From Lentilactobacillus sunkii DSM 19904 (GTDB taxonomy: Bacteria > Bacillota > Bacilli > Lactobacillales > Lactobacillaceae), in NCBI RefSeq assembly GCF_001435575.1, contig NZ_AZEA01000008.1, positions 1-64,000 on the forward strand: a DNA stretch of 64,000 nt, given 5' to 3'. Position numbers and translations under genes: made by a program. Position 1 is the first letter of the stretch, and each line of letters opens with the position of its first letter. Shown in pieces: positions 8,352 through 18,208 of the stretch. The notes under the pieces were generated by a model, which worked only from the letters and a program-made list of their open reading frames with translations, did not search any database and had not been told where the DNA came from.

Positions 8352-8903
8352 TTAGAATTTCATTTGTGGTACTTCTTTAGATTGTTCAGGAACTTCAAGG
8401 TAACTGTGTACTGGGAAGTTTCCGAATTTGGCAACAATGTTACTTGGGAAGGTTTGCAGTCTGTTGTTGTAAACCATCACGTTGCTATTGTAGTTCTGAC
8501 GTGAGAATGCAATCTTGTTTTCAGTATTAGTCAACTCTTCTTGCAGAGCCAAGAAGTTTTGGTTTGCTTTTAATTCGGGGTAGTTTTCGGAAACTGCAAA
8601 CAAGTGGTTCAAGGCACCGGTCAATTCATTATCGGCTTTAACCTTGTCGCCCAAGCTAGCATTCGGATCCTGAATTTGTGAACGCATTGCGGTTACTTTT
8701 TCAAAAGTTTCCTGTTCGTGCTTTGCATATCCTTTTACGGTTTCCAAAAGGTTGGGCAGCAAGTCGCCTCGACGTTGTAATTGAACGTCAATCTGACTGG
8801 CAGCTTCGTCAACCAGGTTCCGTTGACTCACCAAACCGTTGTACATTAAAACAACGGCGATAATAATGATGACGATGATGACGCCTGTAATTATAAATGC
8901 CAT
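8352..8903 (-). CDS. lemA: LemA family membrane protein
   Basis: A 183-residue protein with one N-terminal membrane helix (residues 2-22) followed by a long helical cytosolic or external domain. Family hallmarks are RNLVDEAASQIDVQLQRRGDLLPNLLETVKGYAKHE split over residues 28-64 and the block NENPxLKAN-like 'SENYPELKANQNFLALQEELTNTENKIAFSR'. The function is unknown; the pairing with htpX suggests envelope quality control. The ATG has a GGAGG site 8 nt upstream. Confidence 0.93.
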   Translation of the reverse strand: MAFIITGVIIVIIIIAVVLMYNGLVSQRNLVDEAASQIDVQLQRRGDLLPNLLETVKGYAKHEQETFEKVTAMRSQIQDPNASLGDKVKADNELTGALNHLFAVSENYPELKANQNFLALQEELTNTENKIAFSRQNYNSNVMVYNNRLQTFPSNIVAKFGNFPVHSYLEVPEQSKEVPQMKF

Positions 8904-9040
8904 GTGAATTCCTCCTTGAGTCGTTTGAACTTAATTTACCATACTGGCAAGAAATACTAAAGGTCTGGGTTGGATATTAACATCATTTTAATGAACAAAT
9001 TCAGCGTAATGACTAACAGCTAATTCCATGCTACCCTAAT

Positions 9041-9068
9041 AAAAATCAGGCACCCATTGGGATGCCCG
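9041..9068 (-). terminator. Terminator of gdhA
   Basis: Stem of GGCA/CCC and GGG/TGCC segments with one bulge and an ATT loop, followed by T5 on the minus strand, 14 nt past the gdhA stop. Confidence 0.75.
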
Positions 9069-9081
9069 ACAATTACTTTTA

Positions 9082-10443
<1,362 letters not shown>

Positions 10444-10587
10444 CTAATTTTGGCTTGGAGCAGCAATATAGACTGTAAATGAAAATTCAGTTAGTGAATG
10501 TCACTTACATCGTTAGGTAATATATTAGCAGAAATTTTATTAAATATCTTCACATTTTATTATATTTATCAAATATTTATTCAATAA

Positions 10588-10630
10588 AAGATGCTTAGAC
10601 CGTTTATTCAACAGTCTAAGCATCTTCTTT
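10588..10630 (-). terminator. Strong intrinsic terminator between GPH operon and gdhA
   Basis: 13-bp perfect arms AAGATGCTTAGAC / GTCTAAGCATCTT with a 13-nt loop. T-rich tracts on both sides make it potentially bidirectional. It most likely ends the arabinofuranoside operon, whose last stop is 150 nt away. Confidence 0.8.
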
Positions 10631-10636
10631 TATTAA

Positions 10637-10704
10637 TGGGTAACTCATTACACGAATGGGGTTCGTGAAAACATTATGTCAGAAATAATGTTGGGTTGAG
10701 TCCA
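10637..10704. other. Possible three-way-junction structured element in the operon 3' region
   Basis: Outer arms ACTCA (10643-10647) and TGAGT (10697-10701), extended by TGG/CCA, enclose two hairpins: CACGAA/TTCGTG (10651-10667) and AACATTAT/ATAATGTT (10670-10692). The element lies between the GPH stop and the terminator. It is not a tRNA: there is no anticodon stem or acceptor end. Pairing is by eye. Confidence 0.35.
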
Positions 10705-10778
10705 TGTTGAAGTTTTCTGGATGAATGCATCACCACCTTATCAGGTGTCAAAAGTTACTCGAGAATATTTGATTCAAA

Positions 10779-12164
10779 TTAGTCCTTAGCATGACGTGCA
10801 GCCAAGTCTGCTTTGATTTGTGGTTCCATCTTCTCGTACTTGAAGTACAAGCACATGATGGCAGCAACAATCGCATAGATGATAACTGGAAGATAGATGA
10901 ATGTGAAGTGAATTGCTGAAAGAGCATGGGCAGTCTGAGTCTTGTTAGCAACGAATCCGGCAGCAGCCATGATCTTTGATGGGATAAATGAACCGAATCC
11001 TGAACCTAACTGGATACAGAAGGCAGAACCAACGGCAGTCAAGAACCCAGGGGCACGAATACCCGTCTTCCACTCACCATAATCAACAGTATCGGCTAAC
11101 ATACCAAATGGCATAGCAATGGCAGTTGAAGCACCGAAGATACCGATAATCCAAGCGACAATAACAAGAGTGAAGTTGTTACCAACCATACCCATCATGA
11201 TCTGACCAAAGGCACCAATTGCCAAACCAATTAACATGGTAGCAGTCTTGTTAGTAACCTTAACGATAAATGGAATACACATTGTTGCGATGATACCAAG
11301 AACTTGAAGTCCGTTAAATACTGAAGTTAATTGTTCGTTACCAAGGTTGTATTTAGCGTAGTAAACTGAGATACCATTACGAGTTGACTGAGCAACCCAG
11401 TAAATAACGAATGCGACAACCAAGATGTACCATGGGTTGTTACCAACAGTTGCTTTCAAAGAATCCTTAAATGGAATTGGCTTCTGAATAGCAATAGTAC
11501 GTTCCTTCATTCCCTTGAATGCCAAGAAGAGAAGGATGATTGCCAAGATACCAAACATGAACATTGTCCACATGAAACCAACTTTGTCGTCACCTTTACC
11601 AAAGAATGCAACTAATGGTAAAGCGAAGGTACTAGTGATAAATGATCCAATGGCTCCACCACACATACGGAATGTGTTGGCGTTGATACGTTCCTGACCG
11701 TTAGTAGTTAAACTAGGAAGAATAGCAGTAATTGGTGTTTGAATACCTGTATAAATAACACCAGCAGCTAGGATGTAAGTAAATCCGGCATACCATAATT
11801 TAGCAGTACCGTGTAAGTTTGGAGCGGTAAATGCTAAGAATGTGGCAGCAGCAAATGGAATTGCCAGCCATAAGAAGTATGGTCGACTTTGGCCCCATTT
11901 TGTGTGGGTGTGGTCAACAATTGATCCCCAAACTGGTGCACTGATGGCATCGAATATACGAGCAACCAGTAAGATTAAACCGGCTCCACCAACTGAGATA
12001 CTGAATACATCAGTATAGAAATAAAGAATATAACTTGAAATTGTAACATATAGCAAGTTACCAGCCATATCAGTAAAGGAGTAAGCTGTTTTCTCCCAAA
12101 CTGACAGTTTAACGTTTGCACTGTCTTTGCTGGTACCTGCTGCACTAGCAGCGTTTTTATCCAT
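10779..12164 (-). CDS. GPH-family glycoside:cation symporter
   Basis: A 461-residue secondary transporter with 12 predicted helices. Family marks of the glycoside-pentoside-hexuronide group are the N-terminal KTAYSFTDMAGNLLY, the GSIVDHTHTKWGQSRPYFLW loop (fewer than twenty residues at a time recognisable) and MLADTVDYGEWKTG between the two halves. It is the last gene of the operon starting with the GH127/GH146 enzyme. I infer that it imports beta-L-arabinofuranosyl oligosaccharides, because both local glycosidases lack signal peptides and must act inside the cell. The ATG at 12164 has GGAG with 9 nt spacing; the upstream in-frame ATG at 12170 is too close to it. Confidence 0.88.
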   Translation of the reverse strand: MDKNAASAAGTSKDSANVKLSVWEKTAYSFTDMAGNLLYVTISSYILYFYTDVFSISVGGAGLILLVARIFDAISAPVWGSIVDHTHTKWGQSRPYFLWLAIPFAAATFLAFTAPNLHGTAKLWYAGFTYILAAGVIYTGIQTPITAILPSLTTNGQERINANTFRMCGGAIGSFITSTFALPLVAFFGKGDDKVGFMWTMFMFGILAIILLFLAFKGMKERTIAIQKPIPFKDSLKATVGNNPWYILVVAFVIYWVAQSTRNGISVYYAKYNLGNEQLTSVFNGLQVLGIIATMCIPFIVKVTNKTATMLIGLAIGAFGQIMMGMVGNNFTLVIVAWIIGIFGASTAIAMPFGMLADTVDYGEWKTGIRAPGFLTAVGSAFCIQLGSGFGSFIPSKIMAAAGFVANKTQTAHALSAIHFTFIYLPVIIYAIVAAIMCLYFKYEKMEPQIKADLAARHAKD

Positions 12165-12254
12165 GATCATAATCTCCTATCCAAATTTTATTGAAAATAA
12201 TTGCAAAACAAAATGTGAAACGGGCCACCACCTCCTAAAGTGGAATCTGTCCAA

Positions 12255-14621
12255 TTATTCGAATTTACGGGTTGATAGATTGAACAACGCTTTATCCTTG
12301 TTGCTTTCTAATACAAGTCCGTCATCCAAATAAATATATTCATTGATGTATGGTGCAAAGCTTTGAACCTCATAGTGTTCGTCAACAAGCTTCTTAACGC
12401 GTCCGTTGACGGCTGTGAGACCGTTTTGCTTATCCTTATAGATATAAGTCTTTTGACCAAATCCATTCAGGAAGGCAACCAGCTCTTCACCCATGTCCCA
12501 ATCATCTTCACCTGTGTATCCATCTGGGAACAGACGGGCGAAGATACCGCCGTCTGATGCAAAGATGGATTGGCCAAATCGGTTTCTGGAAAGATCAGGC
12601 CGGTTCAGGTTCGGCCCTGCAATACTGTATGTTGATGCTGCTTCGCCGGGTTTAAGCATCCGGTTGGTAGCAGTCGCATTGGAGTCATACATGTAAAGGA
12701 TGGCACCAGTAGCCCGATAAGCAGCTTCTACCAGTTCGGGATCTTGAAGCTTCTCACCTGCAATTTGTGCAGATGCAGCGGTTAAACCGCCCCATAGTGC
12801 ATGAATCATGTATGATAAGGCTTCCCACCAACGATCAGGGCTTTGGGAACGGAAGTCGTTACTGAAGCCGATATTGGCTTTCAGCAACTCACCGTAAGTT
12901 GTTGCAGCGTGGACATTACCGGTTAAAGCAAGTGCGCCGGCAGCTGGACCAAATCCAGCGTTATCGAAGAAATGCTCTGTCATCGCAGCTTCCAAAGAAT
13001 CACTGTTGGCTGCAAGTCTGTCGGTAACTGATTTCCATGATTTGGAAATCTCTGAATACTCTTTATCCAATCCACTCTTCTGCAGATCGGCCAACAAGTC
13101 TTCAATGTAGAGACCGTAAGTTCCAAGCATCTGAGCCTCTGTCTTACCACGTTCATTGTCATTGAGATCCGGGTTAACCCGAACATCAAATACCTGGGCA
13201 GCCCATGAGAGATAGTCATTAGGCTTGTTGAGCTTCAATGATGAAGCTGGGCATTTGGACAACAGGTAGAACATGTGAGCGATATACTCCAAATCCATCA
13301 AGCGATAAAAGTCACCATATAGTTTGGCAGGCTTCTTAAAATCACCGTTTTCAAACCATTTTGGCCGGACATACTTCACAGCACTTTCTTCAACTTGGGC
13401 AATTTGCTTATCGGCATCCTTAACTTTGTCATCCAGCAGGCATTCCTGAAGAATGAAGGTCATCTTTCCGATTGACTCGCCTTGGTTGGATACAGGTCCG
13501 AAACTGTATGGTACCTTGCCGTCTTTTCCTGCATACGAATGTTCGGAAACATAATCTGCACGGTTTCGAAGCAATTCGTTGATTGAATTCATGACATTGA
13601 AAACACCCATGTCGACTGTCCCGTCATCAAATTCAAGAATTACCTGGTGCTCACCAAGCCCTTGTGGCTCGTACACAAGTCGGCCATTTTCCAGTTGATC
13701 GGTCATATCCTGATCAACAATCTCTTCACCGGACTTGTGTCGGACGGTAATGCTCTTCAAAGTTTGACCTTTGGCAAGCTTAATCGTGAAGACCTGATAA
13801 GAACCTTGGGAAATCATCGGTTCAAATGAGAATCTTGGATGATTGTATAATCTCGTCGCAATATCATAAAAGTCTTTTTGATCGGTGAATGGTTTTAGAT
13901 AAAACTCCCAATTCTTGCTTTCACCAGGTTTAAGAACCAGTGAGTTTTGAGGATAAATCCAGTCGTTATGCGGCCTGCGGTCATCATCGTAGCCGCCAGC
14001 CAGGACAATTTCATGGAAGAGCATGCCATCCAATGAAGGCGACACGTTTTCAAAGAATCGGTTGGTGTAGTCATTGAACGTTCCCACCGAAAGTACTTCA
14101 CCCTTGGTTTGATAAACACCCAGGTTAGGGGCTGTGTTGTCACGACGGACAGCAGCCAGCTTTGTATAATTCTTTGAGATTTGGGGAAAGACCGCAACGG
14201 ATTGATTGGCATTTCGCTTAACGTTCTTATCTCTGAACATGACATAGGCCAAGCTGATCCAAACGCCGAGATTGCTAATGGTGATGTCTTCTTCGCCGTT
14301 ATTTTGAACGGTAAAATCCCATTTAAATGAATTGCCGATCAGTTGAAATTGTTGAACCAATGAAAGATCATCCACCTTGAATTGAAGCTTGCTATGAGTA
14401 TCATCACCGCTTACCTCAGGATCCTGATCAATACTGCGGTGCTTTTGCCCATCCACCGTGATGTTAAATTCTCCAAACAATTTATCCAGGTCGTCATATC
14501 CAAGTGACTCAAGATAATTGGGATCGATTACCCAGTTCATGTTGGATTTATCGGAATTCAACTGTAACTTTGTAATAGCTCCACGCTTGTTTTGTGAAAC
14601 TGTCAGAAATTCTGACTTCAT
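12255..14621 (-). CDS. Large soluble protein of unknown function (DUF5695-like), candidate glycoside-acting enzyme
   Basis: A 788-residue protein with no signal peptide or membrane helix. The first 300 residues look like a beta-sandwich, rich in short strands and ending in LKPGESKNWEFYLKPF. A linker follows, and the C-terminal half is helical with conserved-looking aromatic and acidic clusters: SPDRWWEALSYMIHALWGG, FFDNAGFGPAAGALALTG, EDDWDMGEELVAFLNGFG. A beta-sandwich plus (alpha/alpha)-barrel layout is typical of several glycosidase clans, and the protein resembles the DUF5695 group, but I cannot confirm the family. It lies 21 nt downstream of the GH127/GH146 gene with a CAGGAGG site, so it is certainly co-transcribed. 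A role in breaking the imported arabinofuranoside is inferred from position only. Confidence 0.72.
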   Translation of the reverse strand: MKSEFLTVSQNKRGAITKLQLNSDKSNMNWVIDPNYLESLGYDDLDKLFGEFNITVDGQKHRSIDQDPEVSGDDTHSKLQFKVDDLSLVQQFQLIGNSFKWDFTVQNNGEEDITISNLGVWISLAYVMFRDKNVKRNANQSVAVFPQISKNYTKLAAVRRDNTAPNLGVYQTKGEVLSVGTFNDYTNRFFENVSPSLDGMLFHEIVLAGGYDDDRRPHNDWIYPQNSLVLKPGESKNWEFYLKPFTDQKDFYDIATRLYNHPRFSFEPMISQGSYQVFTIKLAKGQTLKSITVRHKSGEEIVDQDMTDQLENGRLVYEPQGLGEHQVILEFDDGTVDMGVFNVMNSINELLRNRADYVSEHSYAGKDGKVPYSFGPVSNQGESIGKMTFILQECLLDDKVKDADKQIAQVEESAVKYVRPKWFENGDFKKPAKLYGDFYRLMDLEYIAHMFYLLSKCPASSLKLNKPNDYLSWAAQVFDVRVNPDLNDNERGKTEAQMLGTYGLYIEDLLADLQKSGLDKEYSEISKSWKSVTDRLAANSDSLEAAMTEHFFDNAGFGPAAGALALTGNVHAATTYGELLKANIGFSNDFRSQSPDRWWEALSYMIHALWGGLTAASAQIAGEKLQDPELVEAAYRATGAILYMYDSNATATNRMLKPGEAASTYSIAGPNLNRPDLSRNRFGQSIFASDGGIFARLFPDGYTGEDDWDMGEELVAFLNGFGQKTYIYKDKQNGLTAVNGRVKKLVDEHYEVQSFAPYINEYIYLDDGLVLESNKDKALFNLSTRKFE

Positions 14622-14642
14622 GTGTAAAACCTCCTGGAGTTG

Positions 14643-16823
14643 TTAGTTATTTGATACCATTGTTTCGATCTTGTTAATGTTGGCAATATCGTAATTTGAT
14701 CCTTCGTAATCAAGCGGTGTGATCTTGATGTTAATCTTGTTCTTTCCATTAGTTGCATCAACTGGTAATGGATAGATGTAGTATGAATCTTCAGGCCACT
14801 CATCATTCTTCATCGTCTGGGTGAACAAGACCTTGTTATCATCTTGAATTTGGAAGCTGTAAATATCGCCATCAAGATAATCGTATGTGATCTTCAAGTA
14901 ATTCTTCTTGTCCGGATCAACTGCTAAAGTCCATGAATGTTCTTCGTTCACTGGATTGTCGCTGTCATTTTGGGTGTCGATGGTTGTTGCAACTGCTTCA
15001 TCAGGCACCTTAACGTATACGTTGTATGGTGTGTCTGCCGGAATCTCTGGAAGTGACTTGAAAATAATATCAGTACCTGCAAGTCTGAACTGGTTCTTAT
15101 CTTCAACTTTTTGCAGATCTTCCAAATATTCAACAGCTGGTTTAGTTGATGCTGGTAAGTCTTTAGTCTGGGCGGCTAACAGGATTGGGCCGTAGTAGAT
15201 GGCAACTCGGTTGAATCGATCAGCAAGTGTTTGATAATGAAGTTGGAAATCAAGGTTAACTTTAATTTCACTCTTCTTGCCCCAGTTGCGTTTGATTGCA
15301 ACAAAGCCATTTTCTGGTTGAGCACTAATCTCTTCACCATCAACGGTAATTGTTGTTTCTGCACTCCACTTAGGAACTCGAACGTAAACAGCGAATTCCT
15401 GGTCCTTATCTGATTCAACAGTAATGTGGGCAAAATGTTGATCTGGATAATGTGAATCCTGGGTGATTGTGATACCCTTGTCTTTCAAATTCAGGATTGA
15501 ATCGAAGTATTGAGCAACATAGATGTCGTTTCCGTCTTCGTAATAAATCCCGTCAACTAAAGTGGAATGACGTTCAGTACCACTACCAACACAGCACCAG
15601 AAGCCGCCACGATCAAACTCTTTGGTTGCGTTAGGCGAAACGCTTAAGTTGTAAAGATATTCTGCGATAGCGCTGTCATTATTCTGCTGAGCCATGATGG
15701 CGTTGATGAAACGAATCTCGTAGTCATCCATTAAGGTAGCGTCTTTAGTATCAGCGAATAATTCGGAACTCAAGTAGTTCAAATCATGTGAGCAGCAGCT
15801 TTCACCGTTTAACTTGGATAAGTGCTTGAAGAACATTTCAGGGTAATCATAGAGTTCTGAACCATAATCAGCAGGTGCCGGATATGCAGAACGACCTGAA
15901 ATTCCCTTGGTTGGCAATTCATGGCCGGTATGCATCCAGTTCATGAAGTTCTCAACACCATCTTTATATTTTTCATCACCAGTTGTGTGATAGTATTCGA
16001 GCATCCCTTCAGCACAAACCAATTCGGTGTTTGAATGACATGAGTAGTAACCTAATTCATCGTCATTCTTGATGAGCATGTCGCGGAACCATTTACGGTC
16101 AAACTTTTCAGCAAGATCAAAGACATCCTGTTCTTTCTTACCGTTCAGCTCGTAAAGCCTCAATAGTGTTCGATGCATTGCACCAAATTCTTGATGGAAT
16201 ACATAATGGCCTTTTCCTTGATACCAGCGTGTGTCAATCATTGCATTGATTCTTTCAGGTGTCAGACGTGCCATCCGTTTTTCAAAGTAATGGGTCAAAT
16301 TCTCAGTCAATTCAAGAGCTGTCTTATTGCCAGTGAATTCATATGCATCCATTAAGCCATCCATCAATTTTTGTGCGGCATAATAAGGCACATAATGGTT
16401 ACCGTTGAATCGGAGCTTTTCAATATCATCAAATCGTTTCGATGGTTCAGCTAATAAGTAGCCGGGGAACTCTTCGAATGTATCAAATTTTTCCTGGCAT
16501 TCTTTCAAACCATCGACAATCGTGTCAACTCGTCGTTTAAGTTCGTTTGCCTGGTCATTGTCACCCATGTTGTTAAGTTCAACGAAACTCTTAGAAGCAC
16601 CTGATAGGTAATGACCAGTAAAATGGCCTCGGAAGAACCAGTCGGGTGATTCCCAAACAGTCAAAGGTGTCGCACCTTTGGTGTCCAGCCCCGCGTTTTT
16701 ACGGTAGTTATAAAGTAGTTGGTCTGTAGTGAGTGAAAGCATCCAGTTAATGTTTCGATCGAACTTCTCTTTAAGGGTCGATCCTGGTAAGTATTGAATG
16801 TCGTAGTATGATACCGGTTTCAT
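14643..16823 (-). CDS. GH127/GH146-type beta-L-arabinofuranosidase (DUF1680)
   Basis: A 726-residue cytosolic glycosidase. In Bifidobacterium longum HypBA1 (GH127) a zinc ion is held by Glu338, Cys340, Cys417 and Cys418, with one of the paired Cys as nucleophile. The same arrangement is visible here as E341-S-C343 within GESCCSH and C410-C411 within FWCCVGSG. The catalytic (alpha/alpha)6 barrel covers about residues 30-430 and is followed by beta-sandwich domains. The WCCVGSGTERHS form of the motif fits the longer GH146-like branch better than classical GH127. It is the first gene of the operon with the unknown large protein and the GPH symporter, and it diverges from an AraC gene. A cre-like site precedes it. 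Confidence 0.87.
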   Translation of the reverse strand: MKPVSYYDIQYLPGSTLKEKFDRNINWMLSLTTDQLLYNYRKNAGLDTKGATPLTVWESPDWFFRGHFTGHYLSGASKSFVELNNMGDNDQANELKRRVDTIVDGLKECQEKFDTFEEFPGYLLAEPSKRFDDIEKLRFNGNHYVPYYAAQKLMDGLMDAYEFTGNKTALELTENLTHYFEKRMARLTPERINAMIDTRWYQGKGHYVFHQEFGAMHRTLLRLYELNGKKEQDVFDLAEKFDRKWFRDMLIKNDDELGYYSCHSNTELVCAEGMLEYYHTTGDEKYKDGVENFMNWMHTGHELPTKGISGRSAYPAPADYGSELYDYPEMFFKHLSKLNGESCCSHDLNYLSSELFADTKDATLMDDYEIRFINAIMAQQNNDSAIAEYLYNLSVSPNATKEFDRGGFWCCVGSGTERHSTLVDGIYYEDGNDIYVAQYFDSILNLKDKGITITQDSHYPDQHFAHITVESDKDQEFAVYVRVPKWSAETTITVDGEEISAQPENGFVAIKRNWGKKSEIKVNLDFQLHYQTLADRFNRVAIYYGPILLAAQTKDLPASTKPAVEYLEDLQKVEDKNQFRLAGTDIIFKSLPEIPADTPYNVYVKVPDEAVATTIDTQNDSDNPVNEEHSWTLAVDPDKKNYLKITYDYLDGDIYSFQIQDDNKVLFTQTMKNDEWPEDSYYIYPLPVDATNGKNKINIKITPLDYEGSNYDIANINKIETMVSNN

Positions 16824-16882
16824 TTTTAATCGTCCTTTCTGGAAATAAAGTGAGTTTATTGATAAGGAACTAATAATTATTC

Positions 16883-16896
16883 TGTAACCGCTTACG
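16883..16896 (-). promoter_or_regulatory. cre-like operator of the arabinofuranoside operon
   Basis: TGTAACCGCTTACG matches the catabolite-response consensus at all but the last position. It sits 60 nt before the GH ATG and just downstream of a TATATA -10-like box (read on the minus strand), a repressing position. The rest of the 346-bp divergent region is AT-rich, and I see no other clear operator. Confidence 0.6.
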
Positions 16897-17169
16897 ATAT
16901 ATAGAATACAATCGATTTAGGTTAATTAGAATCCATTATCTTATTAACAATTTATAAAATATAACAGAATCAAATATATTGGATTGTTAATCACTGAACG
17001 TGTAGCAAACGGCCATATTACCCGTGATAAAAGTTTTTGAACTTTAATATTAATAAATGAAAAATTTGACTTTTTATGGTTTATGAACTATTTTTATATT
17101 ATCAAAATGTTTATTTATAAAATCTGATTTAGCCCTTAAATCCAGCTGATTATCATTGGAGGTTTTGTC

Positions 17170-18105
17170 ATGGTAAAAGAGTTTTTATCAATATCTTGTC
17201 TGCCTACACCAACTTATATTCAGAGTGGCCACGTCGTCTTTAGTCCCGGTGAGAAGCATCCAAATCGGAAGAATTTTCAGTTTTTCGTCATGATGTTTAT
17301 GATTCGAGGCAAATTGTACATTGCCGAGGATGACACCCAATATACAGTCAGTGCAGGTGAGATGTTTATCCTGCAGCCTCAACATCACCATTATTCATGG
17401 AAACCAATGGACGAAACCACTGAGTACTATTGGATTCACTTCGCAACGACAGGCAATTATGTTCAGGGACAAGAGCCCAAACAGGTTCGCCCAGCAATCC
17501 CTGTTCCTGCAATTCACTACTACACTTCGACGATTACTTTGTTCTTACGGAAGCAGCAAACCATTCCGAATCAAGAGACGGTTATCTCCATGATCAAGAA
17601 GATTTTTTCCAATAGCAGAAAATCCAATGAGAATCATTCCGACACCACTCAAAACTCGATTGAATTCTGGAAAGCTCAGCAGCTGTTTCTCGATCTTTTG
17701 CAGCAAATTCAGGTTCAAACGCCGCAGGAGTCGCCAATGGTCTTAGTTGCCAATAAGATTCAACGATACATTGAAGATCATTTCGACGAAAAGATTACCT
17801 ATGAACAACTGGGTAAAGAATTTCACATTCATCCAAATTCCGTTTCGTTATATATGAAGAAAACTTTCGGAATTACGCCAAACAATCTACTCACAAAATA
17901 CCGTTTGGAGGAAGCCACCAAGTATCTTCTGCTCACTTCCGACCAAATCAGTACCATCGCCACCAAGGTCGGCTACCAAAATGTCTATTACTTTTCGATG
18001 GCCTTCAAGAAAGGCTATGGCATGTCGCCTTCCGAATACCGCAAGAAGTACATTAGTTTGAAGCCAAACACACCGGATGACGGTTCTGCAAATCAATTTA
18101 TGTAG
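17170..18105 (+). CDS. AraC-family transcriptional regulator
   Basis: A 311-residue regulator. An N-terminal cupin-like ligand domain (about residues 15-105, with VSAGEMFILQPQHHHYS as the cupin strand) is joined by a linker to two C-terminal helix-turn-helix motifs (about 196-295), closing with YFSMAFKKGYGMSPSEYRKKY. It is divergent from the GH127/GH146 operon and shares a 346-bp promoter region with it, so it most likely activates that operon when a sugar ligand binds. A TGGAGG site precedes the ATG. It is convergent with the second GH127 gene. Confidence 0.9.
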   Translation: MVKEFLSISCLPTPTYIQSGHVVFSPGEKHPNRKNFQFFVMMFMIRGKLYIAEDDTQYTVSAGEMFILQPQHHHYSWKPMDETTEYYWIHFATTGNYVQGQEPKQVRPAIPVPAIHYYTSTITLFLRKQQTIPNQETVISMIKKIFSNSRKSNENHSDTTQNSIEFWKAQQLFLDLLQQIQVQTPQESPMVLVANKIQRYIEDHFDEKITYEQLGKEFHIHPNSVSLYMKKTFGITPNNLLTKYRLEEATKYLLLTSDQISTIATKVGYQNVYYFSMAFKKGYGMSPSEYRKKYISLKPNTPDDGSANQFM

Positions 18106-18108
18106 AGC

Positions 18109-18159
18109 AAAACGCCTGCTTACAAAGAATGGGGTTAATTTGTAGGCAGGCGTTTTATT
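18109..18159. terminator. Bidirectional terminator between AraC and GH127 genes
   Basis: 18-bp arms from AAAACGCCTGCTTACAAA to its complement with a 12-nt loop. It has T runs in both directions and serves the convergent AraC (+) and GH127 (-) genes. Confidence 0.88.
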
Positions 18160-18208
18160 ATGCTCAAATCACGATTAAGAGTGATCCGCCCAACAATTTG
18201 ATTCGGTT

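Noticed and set aside
10637-10704. tRNA-like look (GGTTCGTGA and paired ends)
   Set aside because: No anticodon stem, no acceptor stem of seven pairs and wrong arm order; kept only as a generic structured element.
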